Source of the DNA: Fodinicurvata sp. EGI_FJ10296
GTDB taxonomy: Bacteria > Pseudomonadota > Alphaproteobacteria > DSM-16000 > Inquilinaceae
Direction of reading: 5' to 3'
Assembly (NCBI RefSeq): GCF_040712075.1
Contig: NZ_JBFCVL010000011.1
Coordinates: 28,861-92,860, forward strand
Length of the DNA stretch: 64,000 nucleotides
Every line of letters starts with the position of its first letter. Position 1 is the stretch's first letter. The notes beneath the pieces were generated by a model, which was given only the letters and a program-made list of their open reading frames with translations, made no database searches and had not been told where the DNA came from. This document shows positions 17,079-25,292 of the stretch, one piece after another. The translations under genes and the position numbers were made by a program.

Positions 17079-18323
17079 ATGATCGAACGGCTCATGACCC
17101 CATCGACGACGCCTGACATCCGCGATTCCGACGATCCGCTGGCACCGTATCGCGAACGGTTCGATTTGCCCGAGGGCGTCATCTACCTCGACGGAAATTC
17201 GCTCGGCCCGCTGCCGCGAGGGGTATCCGACAGGGTCGCCGCCACCGTCGCCGACCAGTGGGGGACAAGCCTGATCCGTGGCTGGAACGACCATGCCTGG
17301 ATGGATCTGCCGACGACGGTCGGCGACAAGATCGCCCGGCTGATCGGTGCCCCGGCCGGCAGCGTCGTCGCCGGAGACTCAACATCGATCAATGTTTTCA
17401 AGGCGCTATCGGCCGCTTTGCGCCTTCGCCCGGGGCGCACAACCATCCTGTCGGATACAGGAAACTTTCCGACCGACCTTTATGTCGCCCAGGAACTGGC
17501 CGCGCTTCTGGGCAGCGGTTACCAGCTCGAAACGGTCACGCCGGACGCCGTTGAAAGCCGCATTGATGCCGATGTCGCCGTGGTCATGCTGACGGAGGTC
17601 GACTATCGCACCGGACGCCGCCACGACATGAAGGCCCTGACCCGTGCCGCCCATGCCGCTGGTGCGCTGATCATCTGGGATCTGGCCCATAGTGCAGGCG
17701 CGTTTCCGGTTCACCTTCAGGACTGCGGCGCCGATTTCGCGGTCGGGTGCGGCTATAAATACCTGAATGGCGGCCCGGGTGCGCTGGCATTCCTTTTTGT
17801 TGCACCGGAACACCAGGCCCACCTGCGCCCGGCGATCGCCGGCTGGATGGGCCACGACGCCCCCTTCGCCTTCGATCCCGACTACCGCCCGGCACCTGAC
17901 ATCAGGCGGATGCAGGTCGGCACGCCGCCGATCCTGGCCATGGCGGCACTGGATGCGGCGCTGGACGTGTTCGCGGACGTCGATATGGAGGCCGTACGCC
18001 GGAAATCGGTGGCACTGTGCAATCTGTTCATCGACGAAGTGGAGCGCCGGTGCCCGCAACTGGAATTGGTGACCCCGCGCGAGGCCGACCGGCGCGGCAG
18101 CCAGGTGTCATTCCGGACGCCTGAGGGCTACGCCATGATGCAAGCGCTGATCGCCCATGGCGTGATCGGCGATTTTCGCGCACCCGACATCATGCGCTTC
18201 GGCTTTACTCCGCTCTACCTGCGCTATCACGACGTCATCGCCGCCGCCGAGATGCTGGAACGCGTCGTCAACGAGCGGCTCTGGGATCAGGAACAGTTCA
18301 GGCACCGGCGCAAGGTCACCTGA
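17079..18323 (+). CDS. kynU: Kynureninase
   Basis: A 414-residue PLP enzyme of the aminotransferase class V fold that cleaves kynurenine to anthranilate and alanine. Seen here: VIYLDGNSLGPLPRGV near the start, the Asp of the PLP ring site in IIWDLAHSAGAFPVHL, and the Schiff-base Lys in GCGYKYLNGGPG near residue 227. IRRMQVGTPPILAMAALDAA and MRFGFTPLYLRYHDV are also characteristic of KynU. Length matches the family. It is divergent from the TetR/TRAP operon, which carries a formamidase-like cyclase, so it may act on kynurenine made there. No tryptophan dioxygenase gene is in the window. Confidence 0.92.
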   Translation: MIERLMTPSTTPDIRDSDDPLAPYRERFDLPEGVIYLDGNSLGPLPRGVSDRVAATVADQWGTSLIRGWNDHAWMDLPTTVGDKIARLIGAPAGSVVAGDSTSINVFKALSAALRLRPGRTTILSDTGNFPTDLYVAQELAALLGSGYQLETVTPDAVESRIDADVAVVMLTEVDYRTGRRHDMKALTRAAHAAGALIIWDLAHSAGAFPVHLQDCGADFAVGCGYKYLNGGPGALAFLFVAPEHQAHLRPAIAGWMGHDAPFAFDPDYRPAPDIRRMQVGTPPILAMAALDAALDVFADVDMEAVRRKSVALCNLFIDEVERRCPQLELVTPREADRRGSQVSFRTPEGYAMMQALIAHGVIGDFRAPDIMRFGFTPLYLRYHDVIAAAEMLERVVNERLWDQEQFRHRRKVT

Positions 18324-18378
18324 CTGAGAGACCGAAGCCGCCTTGTGATTCTTCGTCTTTGGTCGGGATGCGCCGGAT

Positions 18379-20253
18379 TCAATTCGAAATTACGATTTGT
18401 GGCGCGAATTGAGACACCAGGACTCCCGCCGCATTGACGCTCAAATGCGAATTATCGATGGTTACCGGAAGTCCCTCACTGTCCAGATTCATGCATGTAA
18501 CCGGACCATACGGGCACGTATATTTGAGCAGAGAAACGAACTGTACGCCAGAACCGTCAAAAAGATCTTCTAAATCCCTGCTAATTTCAAATTGATCAGA
18601 CTGAATGGCCCGATCAAGCAAAGAATTCAAATCTTCACTTGGCACACTAGAGTAAAATCTTGGAAATAAGCTCGGAAGATTTGGCTGATAAAACTGAATT
18701 GGCCCCAACACCGTAACCGGCACTGTCTCTGAAAGCTCAATCGCAAACTCCGCCATTCCGTCGGCGTCTTCACGAGAATTTCCAAAGACGCTAATTATTA
18801 CCCTTTCATATTTTATGACATCGTCACCACTCAACCACTCGAGAGTTTCATCGCAGGCCTCCCTGAAGCCGTAATTCATCGTACAACTGTCAGTCGCCAG
18901 GAGATCGACGTTGATACTCGGCCACTCAGATGCCAACCCTGCTCGGAACTGCGCCGCATGAGAATCACCGACGAGCAGCACGTCAGTCTGATTGGATGCT
19001 GGATCAAGACACCGACGTATGAGAGCCTCCATGTCAACAACACCTCCCATCCAACAGTCGGCGCGACTAGCTGCCTGTCGTTGCGCAGACCTCAGGCCTG
19101 CAAGAGTTCTTTCGTACTCAACTGCCGCCGGGAACCTCGCAGGAAAACCGTCACCCAAGACCACCGCAATTCCCAGCGAAGCCAGGGCTGCAGTAGATGT
19201 CAAGTAAGTGATGCCAAGGGATTTGCCGGATTGGAAGAACTTTCGCCTGCGCACCGGTCCCTCAATCAGGAAATAGGAGGCGATGGAAAGCCCGACAGAA
19301 GCGGCTATCCCGACCCAGAGATGATGGGCTGCAGGCGCTATCAGCGCAAAATCAAGAAAAGCAAAGATCGGCCAATGCCAAAGATACAGAGCGTAGGATA
19401 TCAATCCAAGCCAGACGACAGGCCGAATTTCAAGTAACCTGGATACAAAACTTCCCCGGCTGGCTATCACCATAGCTGTCCCAAGCGTAGGTGCCAGCGC
19501 TGTCAGCCCCGGAAACGCCATGCCTTCGGCGTAGTAAAAAAGACTGAAAAGAATGACACAAAGCCCCGCGCCGCCAACCATGTGACGTACCGACCGGGAC
19601 CAACCCCGAAACGTCAAAGTTGCCAGCACCCCACCCACGGCAATTTCCCAAAACCGCGCAAAAGAGTTAAAAAACGCCCCGGAACTATCCTCTATAGCGA
19701 TTAATGTCGCACCATAAGAAAGCGAAATAAATAAAACAGCGCACAGAAACCAACGTACTGCACATATACCGTATCGATTCAGCAACAATATTGGTGCCGG
19801 GAACAGTATATAAAATTGCTCCTCTATAGACAGGGACCAAGTGTGAAGAAGGGGCTTTAATTCGCTTGGGGCGTCGAAATAGCCATCGCCAAGCCAGAAA
19901 TACCAGTTTGAAGCGAAAAAAAGAAAAGACAGGAAGCTCTGCCCGAGATCGCGCAAGCCCTCGCCCGGAAACAACAACCACGAAAAAAGGCCGACAAAGC
20001 AGAAAACCGGAATGGTCGGGGGGATCAGCCGGCGTATCCGGCGCTCGTAAAAGCGCAAGAGGAATTCGCGCACCGACCCCTCGTGTGCGAGGATAATACT
20101 TGTAATGAGATAGCCGGAAATCACGAAAAAGATATCGACGCCGACGAATCCGCCCGGAATCCAATCGAAGCCTGCGTGGTACAGAACCACACCGCCGACG
20201 GCCAGCGCTCTCAACCCGTCGATGTCGCCTCGATACGAAGTTTCAGGGATCAT
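18379..20253 (-). CDS. Acyltransferase-3 / SGNH fusion protein (OafA-like O-acetyltransferase)
   Basis: A 624-residue fusion. Residues 1 to about 360 are an acyltransferase-3 membrane domain starting YRGDIDGLRALAVGGVVLYH, with the conserved RRIRRLIPP, HTWSLSIEEQFYILFP and YALYLWHWPIFAFL. The C-terminal SGNH hydrolase-like domain has its Ser in LLVGDSHAAQF near residue 427 and the Asp/His pair in DNSHLS near residue 600. Such enzymes O-acetylate lipopolysaccharide, capsule or peptidoglycan sugars across the inner membrane. The gene is visibly richer in A and T than its neighbours, which suggests horizontal acquisition. It is monocistronic. Confidence 0.9.
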   Translation of the reverse strand: MIPETSYRGDIDGLRALAVGGVVLYHAGFDWIPGGFVGVDIFFVISGYLITSIILAHEGSVREFLLRFYERRIRRLIPPTIPVFCFVGLFSWLLFPGEGLRDLGQSFLSFLFFASNWYFWLGDGYFDAPSELKPLLHTWSLSIEEQFYILFPAPILLLNRYGICAVRWFLCAVLFISLSYGATLIAIEDSSGAFFNSFARFWEIAVGGVLATLTFRGWSRSVRHMVGGAGLCVILFSLFYYAEGMAFPGLTALAPTLGTAMVIASRGSFVSRLLEIRPVVWLGLISYALYLWHWPIFAFLDFALIAPAAHHLWVGIAASVGLSIASYFLIEGPVRRRKFFQSGKSLGITYLTSTAALASLGIAVVLGDGFPARFPAAVEYERTLAGLRSAQRQAASRADCWMGGVVDMEALIRRCLDPASNQTDVLLVGDSHAAQFRAGLASEWPSINVDLLATDSCTMNYGFREACDETLEWLSGDDVIKYERVIISVFGNSREDADGMAEFAIELSETVPVTVLGPIQFYQPNLPSLFPRFYSSVPSEDLNSLLDRAIQSDQFEISRDLEDLFDGSGVQFVSLLKYTCPYGPVTCMNLDSEGLPVTIDNSHLSVNAAGVLVSQFAPQIVISN

Positions 20254-20624
20254 TGGCGTTCCAATGTTGATTAGCTACATCCGAAACCATGCTTCTGGCG
20301 AAGTGGAAAGAAGCGCATCGCAACCTCCGGTTCCGCATCGTCCCGCGTCGTACAAAATCTGTACAACCGAGCGCAAGGCTATTTTGCTAAAATCACTCTT
20401 TTTTTGCGAATCCCTTGGCCGATCATGGCAATGGATTCCAGCAGGAGTGGCCAGGTGAATTAATTGAAACGAGCGCCTGGTTCGACAATAGTTTACTATT
20501 TCGGATACCATTTTCATGTAGACGCCGTCGCACAGCACCGGCCCGAAATGGGTGCGGAGAATTCGCCTGAAGCCACAGCGGAATTGAGCCGGCTGCTGCG
20601 GGGGCTCTTTCCCTCGGATCCGGA
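20254..20624. other. Intergenic region upstream of the acyltransferase
   Basis: About 370 bases without a supported gene. The composition is AT-richer than average, like the acyltransferase gene it precedes on the minus strand. A direct repeat GTACAA occurs at 20350-20355 and 20361-20366, 11 bases (one helical turn) apart, so a regulator site is possible. The short frames here have no domain signal and poor ribosome sites. Confidence 0.4.
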
Positions 20625-22382
20625 TCAGCCGTATTCAGGCACCTGGGTGATATCGACCTCTTCAGGAGGCAGCAGGTGCAACCGACCGTGGGGTCCCGTT
20701 GCCAGCCTTTGAATGTGGAAGTGCGGCGACGGCGGGCGGCTCATCACCGGCGACGGGGCCGAGGCGATCCGCAATTCACCGCACTCGCCCATCCAGTCGA
20801 AATGCCGATGACCGTGCATTACCAGCGTTCGTCCGGCAATCGGCCGCAAGAGCCGGACGAACCGGCTGCCATTGATCAGCGCCGTGCCGATTCTTTCCGC
20901 CAGTCCGCGCGACTTCATCGGGTACTCCACCAGATGATGATGCAGGGCGACGATCCATCCCGCCCGCGGATAGGCTTGCGCCACGGCCACAACCTGTCGC
21001 TCCTGCTCGGCCGGCACGACGCCGAGCGCATTGGTGAACGAGAAATGCGATTCCGCATTCGAATTCAGGATCATGACGCCAATGCCGTCTGCCGTTGGCG
21101 GCGGCAGAACCATGGGAAAGACGTCGGACCAGACCTGGGCGAGCCTGAACGACTGGCGCATCGTTCCCCGGGCCGCAAATTCGGCTATGTCGTCGCGCAG
21201 CGGGACCAGCATGTCGGATAATGTGGCGCCAACCCGCCCGGTCTCGGCGTCGACCACATGCACGCGGCTGCCCTGTATGGCGTCGATCGCGGACAACGCC
21301 CGCATCTGACGCAGCCGCTTGCCGGGGCTGGTGGGCAGATCGAGGCGCGCCGGATTGGCCCGATCCACGACGTTCAGATCATGGTTGCCCGGCAGCATCA
21401 GCATGCGCTCGGCCAGCGACGGATGCCTGTTGACCGCGTCCAGGAACTCGGCCCATTCCGAGGACCGTCCTGCATCGGTCATGTCGCCGGTAATCACGAT
21501 CAGGTCGAGCGGCGATTGCGCATGTCGTTCGGCAAGCCGGTCCAGCACATGGGCCATCTGGTGATTGCCGCGCGGACCGTTACGCCCGCTTTCGATCCTG
21601 AACTCGTATCGGCCGCCCACCGTATGAAAGTCCGAAAGATGGGCCACGCGCCACACCCGGCCGGCCCCCTCGCCGATCTTGTCAAACGCCTCCAGATCGC
21701 GGGGCTGGTCCATCGTGCCGTCGGCAAAACCCCACACGAGTGCCGCCGCAGCCAGATACGCGGCTACGATCACGACGCTGTTGGCCAGCGCCGGCAGCAG
21801 CAGTCGATAAGGAAACAGCAGATCGGCAACGCTGCCGACCCATCTTGTGCCGGGCCACGCGGCTGCGGCCAGCCCCAGCGCGGCAATCGCCACCAGAACG
21901 CCGGCGCCGATCGCCGCCAGCGACCGCAGCCGGGCGCGCCATAACCGATCCTCGTGCCGTGCCAGAAGGGATTCCACCAGATGGCGTATCCCCTCGCGCC
22001 CCATGGCGTAGAACGGCTGTACCGCCAGAGAGTTCAGCGCCCAGAAACTGCGCTCGGCGGCACGCAGCAGCGACCGCCCGAAATATCGCGCCGCGACAAG
22101 GCCGATGAACAGAACCAAAAGGGGCCAGATACCGGCAAAAGGATCGAGGACCCCGCGCGAAACGGCCGCGATCCAGCCGGTGACGACAAGCGGCGCCACG
22201 CCCAGTGCCGCCGCCGGCAGAATCACGAGCATGACCAGTGCGATCACCAGCTTTACCGAGCTTATCTCACTCAGCAAACTCCCGCCGATCGTCAGCAGCG
22301 ACCGGCCATGCAGGCTCGATACGTCGTCCTCGGCATCGCCATTGCGCGGATCGATCAACGGGCGACGGTTCAACCGGGGCAC
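20625..22382 (-). CDS. Membrane-anchored metallophosphoesterase
   Basis: A 585-residue protein. The N-terminal third holds about four membrane helices (around residues 43-72, 86-100, 155-177 and 199-218). A calcineurin-like phosphoesterase domain follows. Its metal-binding motifs are in order: HLSDFH (near residue 250), VITGDMTD, LPGNHDLN, ALHHHLVEYP and VMHGHRHFD. The catalytic domain most likely faces the cytoplasm, but this depends on an even helix count. The substrate is unknown; relatives act on UDP-diacylglucosamine, cyclic nucleotides or phosphoproteins. It is followed by unrelated sequence. Confidence 0.8.
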   Translation of the reverse strand: MPRLNRRPLIDPRNGDAEDDVSSLHGRSLLTIGGSLLSEISSVKLVIALVMLVILPAAALGVAPLVVTGWIAAVSRGVLDPFAGIWPLLVLFIGLVAARYFGRSLLRAAERSFWALNSLAVQPFYAMGREGIRHLVESLLARHEDRLWRARLRSLAAIGAGVLVAIAALGLAAAAWPGTRWVGSVADLLFPYRLLLPALANSVVIVAAYLAAAALVWGFADGTMDQPRDLEAFDKIGEGAGRVWRVAHLSDFHTVGGRYEFRIESGRNGPRGNHQMAHVLDRLAERHAQSPLDLIVITGDMTDAGRSSEWAEFLDAVNRHPSLAERMLMLPGNHDLNVVDRANPARLDLPTSPGKRLRQMRALSAIDAIQGSRVHVVDAETGRVGATLSDMLVPLRDDIAEFAARGTMRQSFRLAQVWSDVFPMVLPPPTADGIGVMILNSNAESHFSFTNALGVVPAEQERQVVAVAQAYPRAGWIVALHHHLVEYPMKSRGLAERIGTALINGSRFVRLLRPIAGRTLVMHGHRHFDWMGECGELRIASAPSPVMSRPPSPHFHIQRLATGPHGRLHLLPPEEVDITQVPEYG

Positions 22383-22404
22383 AGCTTGCCCCCCGCGTCA
22401 TGGA

Positions 22405-22854
22405 TCAACCGAAAATCACGCCTTTCTTCAGCATGAAGCAGCCATAGGGACGGGCCTCGGCGCACTGCACGATGGCGAATGCCGACCTGGCCGCCTCGTA
22501 AAAAGCGAATCGCTCCATTCGCTCCAATGTCAGCGACCGGCCTTCGGCCGCTTCGGCGATGGCCAGCATTTCGCGGTGGATCGGCAGTTCCGTCTCCGGC
22601 TCGCCAACGACCTCCATGCCGACAATCGGCGCTTCGACGAATCCGTCGAGCTGCAGGACCGACAGGATCGCCTGCAGCAGTTCGGCCTCCCCGGCGCCCT
22701 GGACGCGGATCAACTGCCCCGACGCCGTCTCCGGCGCAATCGCCGTACCGGGAAAATTCCGGTCGACCACGACCACATCGTCGCCATGCCCCATTGCGCC
22801 CAAAACCCACAGCAGGTCGGGGCTCAACAACGGCGATACGCCTTTCAGCATCAT
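22405..22854 (-). CDS. RbsD/FucU-family sugar mutarotase/pyranase
   Basis: A 149-residue protein of the RbsD/FucU family, which interconverts anomers of fucose, ribose or similar sugars. The family opening LKGVSPLLSPDLLWVLGAMG is followed by HGDDVVVVDRNFP, which holds the conserved catalytic His and Asp. The C-terminal RPYGCFMLKKGVIFG also fits FucU. It is closer to FucU than to RbsD in length. No sugar kinase or sugar transporter is adjacent, so the sugar is unknown. It lies 22 bases upstream of the metallophosphoesterase and may be co-transcribed. Confidence 0.85.
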   Translation of the reverse strand: MMLKGVSPLLSPDLLWVLGAMGHGDDVVVVDRNFPGTAIAPETASGQLIRVQGAGEAELLQAILSVLQLDGFVEAPIVGMEVVGEPETELPIHREMLAIAEAAEGRSLTLERMERFAFYEAARSAFAIVQCAEARPYGCFMLKKGVIFG

Positions 22855-22890
22855 GCTCTCCCGAAGTTTTCGATAGCGTCGAACACAGTA

Positions 22891-23580
22891 TCAGACGTCT
22901 ATGGTTTCGCCCGGCCCGGGTATGCGCACCTCGCCTTTGTTTACCAGAGACTTGAACTGCTGCGGATCGCCGGGAACCAGCGGCCAGGTGCCATAATGGC
23001 ACGGCAGCACGAGCTTGAGGTCCAGAAACTCGTTGCAGGCAATCGCCGCCTGTTCCGGATCCATCGTAAAGCGGTCGCCGATCGGCAATATGCCGATATC
23101 CGGCCTGAACACCCGCTGGATCAATTGCATGTCGGAAAACAGTCCGGTGTCGCCGGCATGATAGACGGCATGCTCGCTGCTTGTGATCACCAGACCGGCG
23201 GGGTCACCCATGGTGATCGGCTTGCCGTCCTCGATGATCGCCGAGCTGTGCTGAGCATTGACCATCGAGAACTTGATACCGCCCGTGACGATCGAACCGC
23301 CGATATTCATCGGCTCCAGCTTTTCGAGTCCCTGCGCACCCAGATACTGGACGATCTCGTACATGGCGACGACGGTCGCGTCATACGCCTTCGCCAGGCG
23401 CAGAGTATCGCCGAAATGGTCGCCATGCCCGTGGGTCAGGGCGATGATATCGACCTTTGTCAGCGTGTCTTCGTACCCTTCGGGAAAGGACGGGTTGCCG
23501 GTAAAAAACGGGTCGACCAGAATATCCTTGCCGTCGGTCTGTATGTGAAAGGCCGAATGACCCAGCCATGTAATCTTCAT
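22891..23580 (-). CDS. MBL-fold metal-dependent hydrolase (UPF0173)
   Basis: A 229-residue metallo-beta-lactamase fold protein of the UPF0173 group. It starts MKITWLGHSAFHI and has the metal motif LTHGHGDHFGD (HxHxDH). VYHAGDTGLFSDM provides the bridging Asp, and LPCHYGTWPLV the late His. Length and motif order match the family, whose substrate is not established. Its ATG overlaps the stop of a 53-codon frame upstream (ATGA), which suggests translational coupling. Confidence 0.85.
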   Translation of the reverse strand: MKITWLGHSAFHIQTDGKDILVDPFFTGNPSFPEGYEDTLTKVDIIALTHGHGDHFGDTLRLAKAYDATVVAMYEIVQYLGAQGLEKLEPMNIGGSIVTGGIKFSMVNAQHSSAIIEDGKPITMGDPAGLVITSSEHAVYHAGDTGLFSDMQLIQRVFRPDIGILPIGDRFTMDPEQAAIACNEFLDLKLVLPCHYGTWPLVPGDPQQFKSLVNKGEVRIPGPGETIDV

Positions 23581-23738
23581 ATCCTCGTCACCTCAACCTG
23601 ATGGTATTCGCTGTCAGGAGTTTGGGGTATCACTGGTCCCTGATCAATCCCGGGATCAATCTGGGGATCAACCTGGGGATCGATCTCCGGCACAGCCGCA
23701 GGCACCCGACGGGGCCGCGTTGCAAACCGTACACACAT
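23577..23738 (-). CDS. Putative small protein with tandem Ile-Asp-Pro repeats
   Basis: A 53-codon frame starting at an ATG behind GGGGAGAG (ten bases away). Its stop overlaps the hydrolase start by ATGA. The middle of the peptide is EIDPQVDPQIDPGIDQG, encoded by four imperfect 12-bp DNA repeats at 23640-23687. No domain is recognisable and no signal peptide is visible. It could be a real small protein, a leader peptide controlling the hydrolase, or chance. The coupling and ribosome site argue for translation. Confidence 0.4.
   Translation of the reverse strand: MCVRFATRPRRVPAAVPEIDPQVDPQIDPGIDQGPVIPQTPDSEYHQVEVTRI
23640..23687. repeat. Four imperfect 12-bp tandem repeats
   Basis: Units read GGGATCAATCTG, GGGATCAACCTG and GGGATCGATCTC at 23652-23687, preceded by a degenerate unit CTGATCAATCCC at 23640-23651. 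The 12-bp period keeps a reading frame and encodes the (I/V)DP(Q/G) repeats of the small minus-strand protein. The unit number may vary between strains. Confidence 0.7.
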
Positions 23739-23785
23739 GTCCGTCAATCTCTCCCCTGAATCTCTGCGGCGGCCGGACGGATCCG

Positions 23786-23983
23786 TCAGGCCAGCCGTCG
23801 CTTCAGGAACAGCATCACGGACTTGGTTGTCATGCCCTCGCCCACGATCGGCGCGACGCCGACAAGTTCCCAGCCGTCGGCGCCGAGGTCGTTCAGCGCC
23901 GCCTCGGCGGCGTCTTCGGGAATGTCCTTGGTGACCCATCCCTCGGCCTTTCGGGTCACGACCCTGTATTCCCATTTTTCCAT
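23786..23983 (-). CDS. DUF4177-like small protein
   Basis: A 65-residue protein starting at an ATG behind GGGAGA. MEKWEYRVVTRKAEGWVTKD and LNDLGADGWELVGVAPI match the short alpha-beta DUF4177 pattern, with its invariant WEY and GWELV segments. The C-terminus is MLFLKRRLA, a closing strand also usual for the family. The function of DUF4177 is not known. It lies upstream of the small repeat ORF and hydrolase on the same strand. A longer frame upstream reads as noncoding. Confidence 0.75.
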   Translation of the reverse strand: MEKWEYRVVTRKAEGWVTKDIPEDAAEAALNDLGADGWELVGVAPIVGEGMTTKSVMLFLKRRLA

Positions 23984-24119
23984 CGGTGGTCTCCCATTGT
24001 GCAAGGGCGGGCCGGCATGATCGCGTGGTGCCAGCGAATGCGATTGCGTAACGTCCAACTCGGCGGCACAAAGATGGAAACGCCAGTGAAGCATGAACAT
24101 CAGCGCAAGGGTATCGGTC

Positions 24120-25292
24120 ATGTCAGAAAGCGCCGTAATCGTCGGCTGGTCCCATTCCCCCTTCGGCAAGCTCGACGACCCGGACGTCGAATCGCTGACC
24201 GGCCGTGTCGCGGCCTCGGCCATCGAGCATGCCGGCCTGACCGCTGCGGATATCGACCTGATCACCGTCGGCGTGCTGAACAACGGTTTCTCGCGCCAGG
24301 GATTCGAGGCCGGGCTGGTCGGCGCGGCCACGCCGGAACTGGCGGCAATTCCGGCGATGCGGCTTGAGAACGCCTGCGCCACCGGTTCGACTGCGCTTTA
24401 TGCCGCCATGGACCACATCGAAAGCGGCCGCGGCCGGGTCGCACTGGTCGTCGGCGCGGAAAAAATGACCGCCACGCCGACGGCCGAGGTGGGAGACATC
24501 CTGCTCTCGGCGAGCTATCGCAAGGAAGAGGCCGATATCGACGGCGGCTTCGCGGGGATCTTCGGGCGTATCGCGCAAAGCTATTTCCAGCGCTATGGCG
24601 ACCACAGCGCCGATCTGGCGCGCATCGCGGCCAAGAACCACGCCAATGGCATGGCCAACCCGCTGGCCCATATCCGCAAGGATCTGGGATTCGAGTTCTG
24701 CAACACTGTTTCCGACAAGAACCCGATCGTCGCCAACCCGTTGCGGCGGACCGATTGCTCGCTGATTTCCGATGGTTCGGCGGCCATCGTCGTGGCGTCG
24801 GAGTCGGTCGCCGCCGATCTCGACCGAGCGATCCGGCTGCGGTCCCGGACCCTGCAGAACGACGCGCTGCCGCTGTCGCGCCGCGACCCGACCGCATTCG
24901 ACGGCGCTCGTCGTGCCTGGCAGAAGGCGCTGACAGACGCCGGTGCGACGCTGGAAGATCTCGATTTCGTCGAAACCCATGACTGCTTCACGATTGCCGA
25001 GCTGATCGAATATGAAGCCATGGGGCTGACCGCGCCCGGCGAGGGGGCGCGCGCCATCCGCGAAGGCTGGACACAAAAGGACGGCCGGCTGCCGGTCAAT
25101 CCGTCGGGCGGGCTGAAATCCAAAGGCCATCCGATCGGCGCAACCGGCGTCTCCATGCATATCATGGCCTGCATGCAGTTGATGGCCGAAGCCGAAGACA
25201 TGCAGATCGGCGGCGCCGAACTGGGTGCCGTATTCAATATGGGCGGCGCGGCGGTGGCCAACTGCGTTTCGATCCTGGAGCGGATGAAATGA
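24120..25292 (+). CDS. Thiolase-family protein (SCP-x / acetyl-CoA acetyltransferase-like)
   Basis: A 390-residue thiolase fold. The nucleophilic Cys is in RLENACATGSTALYAAM. HDCFTIAELIEYEAMG replaces the usual second active-site motif (the SCP-x pattern), and KSKGHPIGATGVSMH holds the conserved His. The late CG-type motif is replaced by GAVFNMGGAAVANCVS. Such proteins cleave or form beta-ketoacyl-CoA, or act with small zinc-ribbon partners. Its stop overlaps the next start by ATGA, so it is tightly coupled to an acyl-CoA synthetase. The start at 24120 is preferred over 24093. Confidence 0.85.
   Translation: MSESAVIVGWSHSPFGKLDDPDVESLTGRVAASAIEHAGLTAADIDLITVGVLNNGFSRQGFEAGLVGAATPELAAIPAMRLENACATGSTALYAAMDHIESGRGRVALVVGAEKMTATPTAEVGDILLSASYRKEEADIDGGFAGIFGRIAQSYFQRYGDHSADLARIAAKNHANGMANPLAHIRKDLGFEFCNTVSDKNPIVANPLRRTDCSLISDGSAAIVVASESVAADLDRAIRLRSRTLQNDALPLSRRDPTAFDGARRAWQKALTDAGATLEDLDFVETHDCFTIAELIEYEAMGLTAPGEGARAIREGWTQKDGRLPVNPSGGLKSKGHPIGATGVSMHIMACMQLMAEAEDMQIGGAELGAVFNMGGAAVANCVSILERMK

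Noticed and set aside
20464..20712. Short plus-strand frame upstream of and across the metallophosphoesterase end
   Set aside because: It runs into the 3' end of a convincing gene on the other strand and has no family similarity.
23640..23687. Tandem 12-bp units considered as a CRISPR or iteron array
   Set aside because: The units have no spacers, no Cas genes or replication gene are nearby, and the period is a multiple of three in a coding frame.
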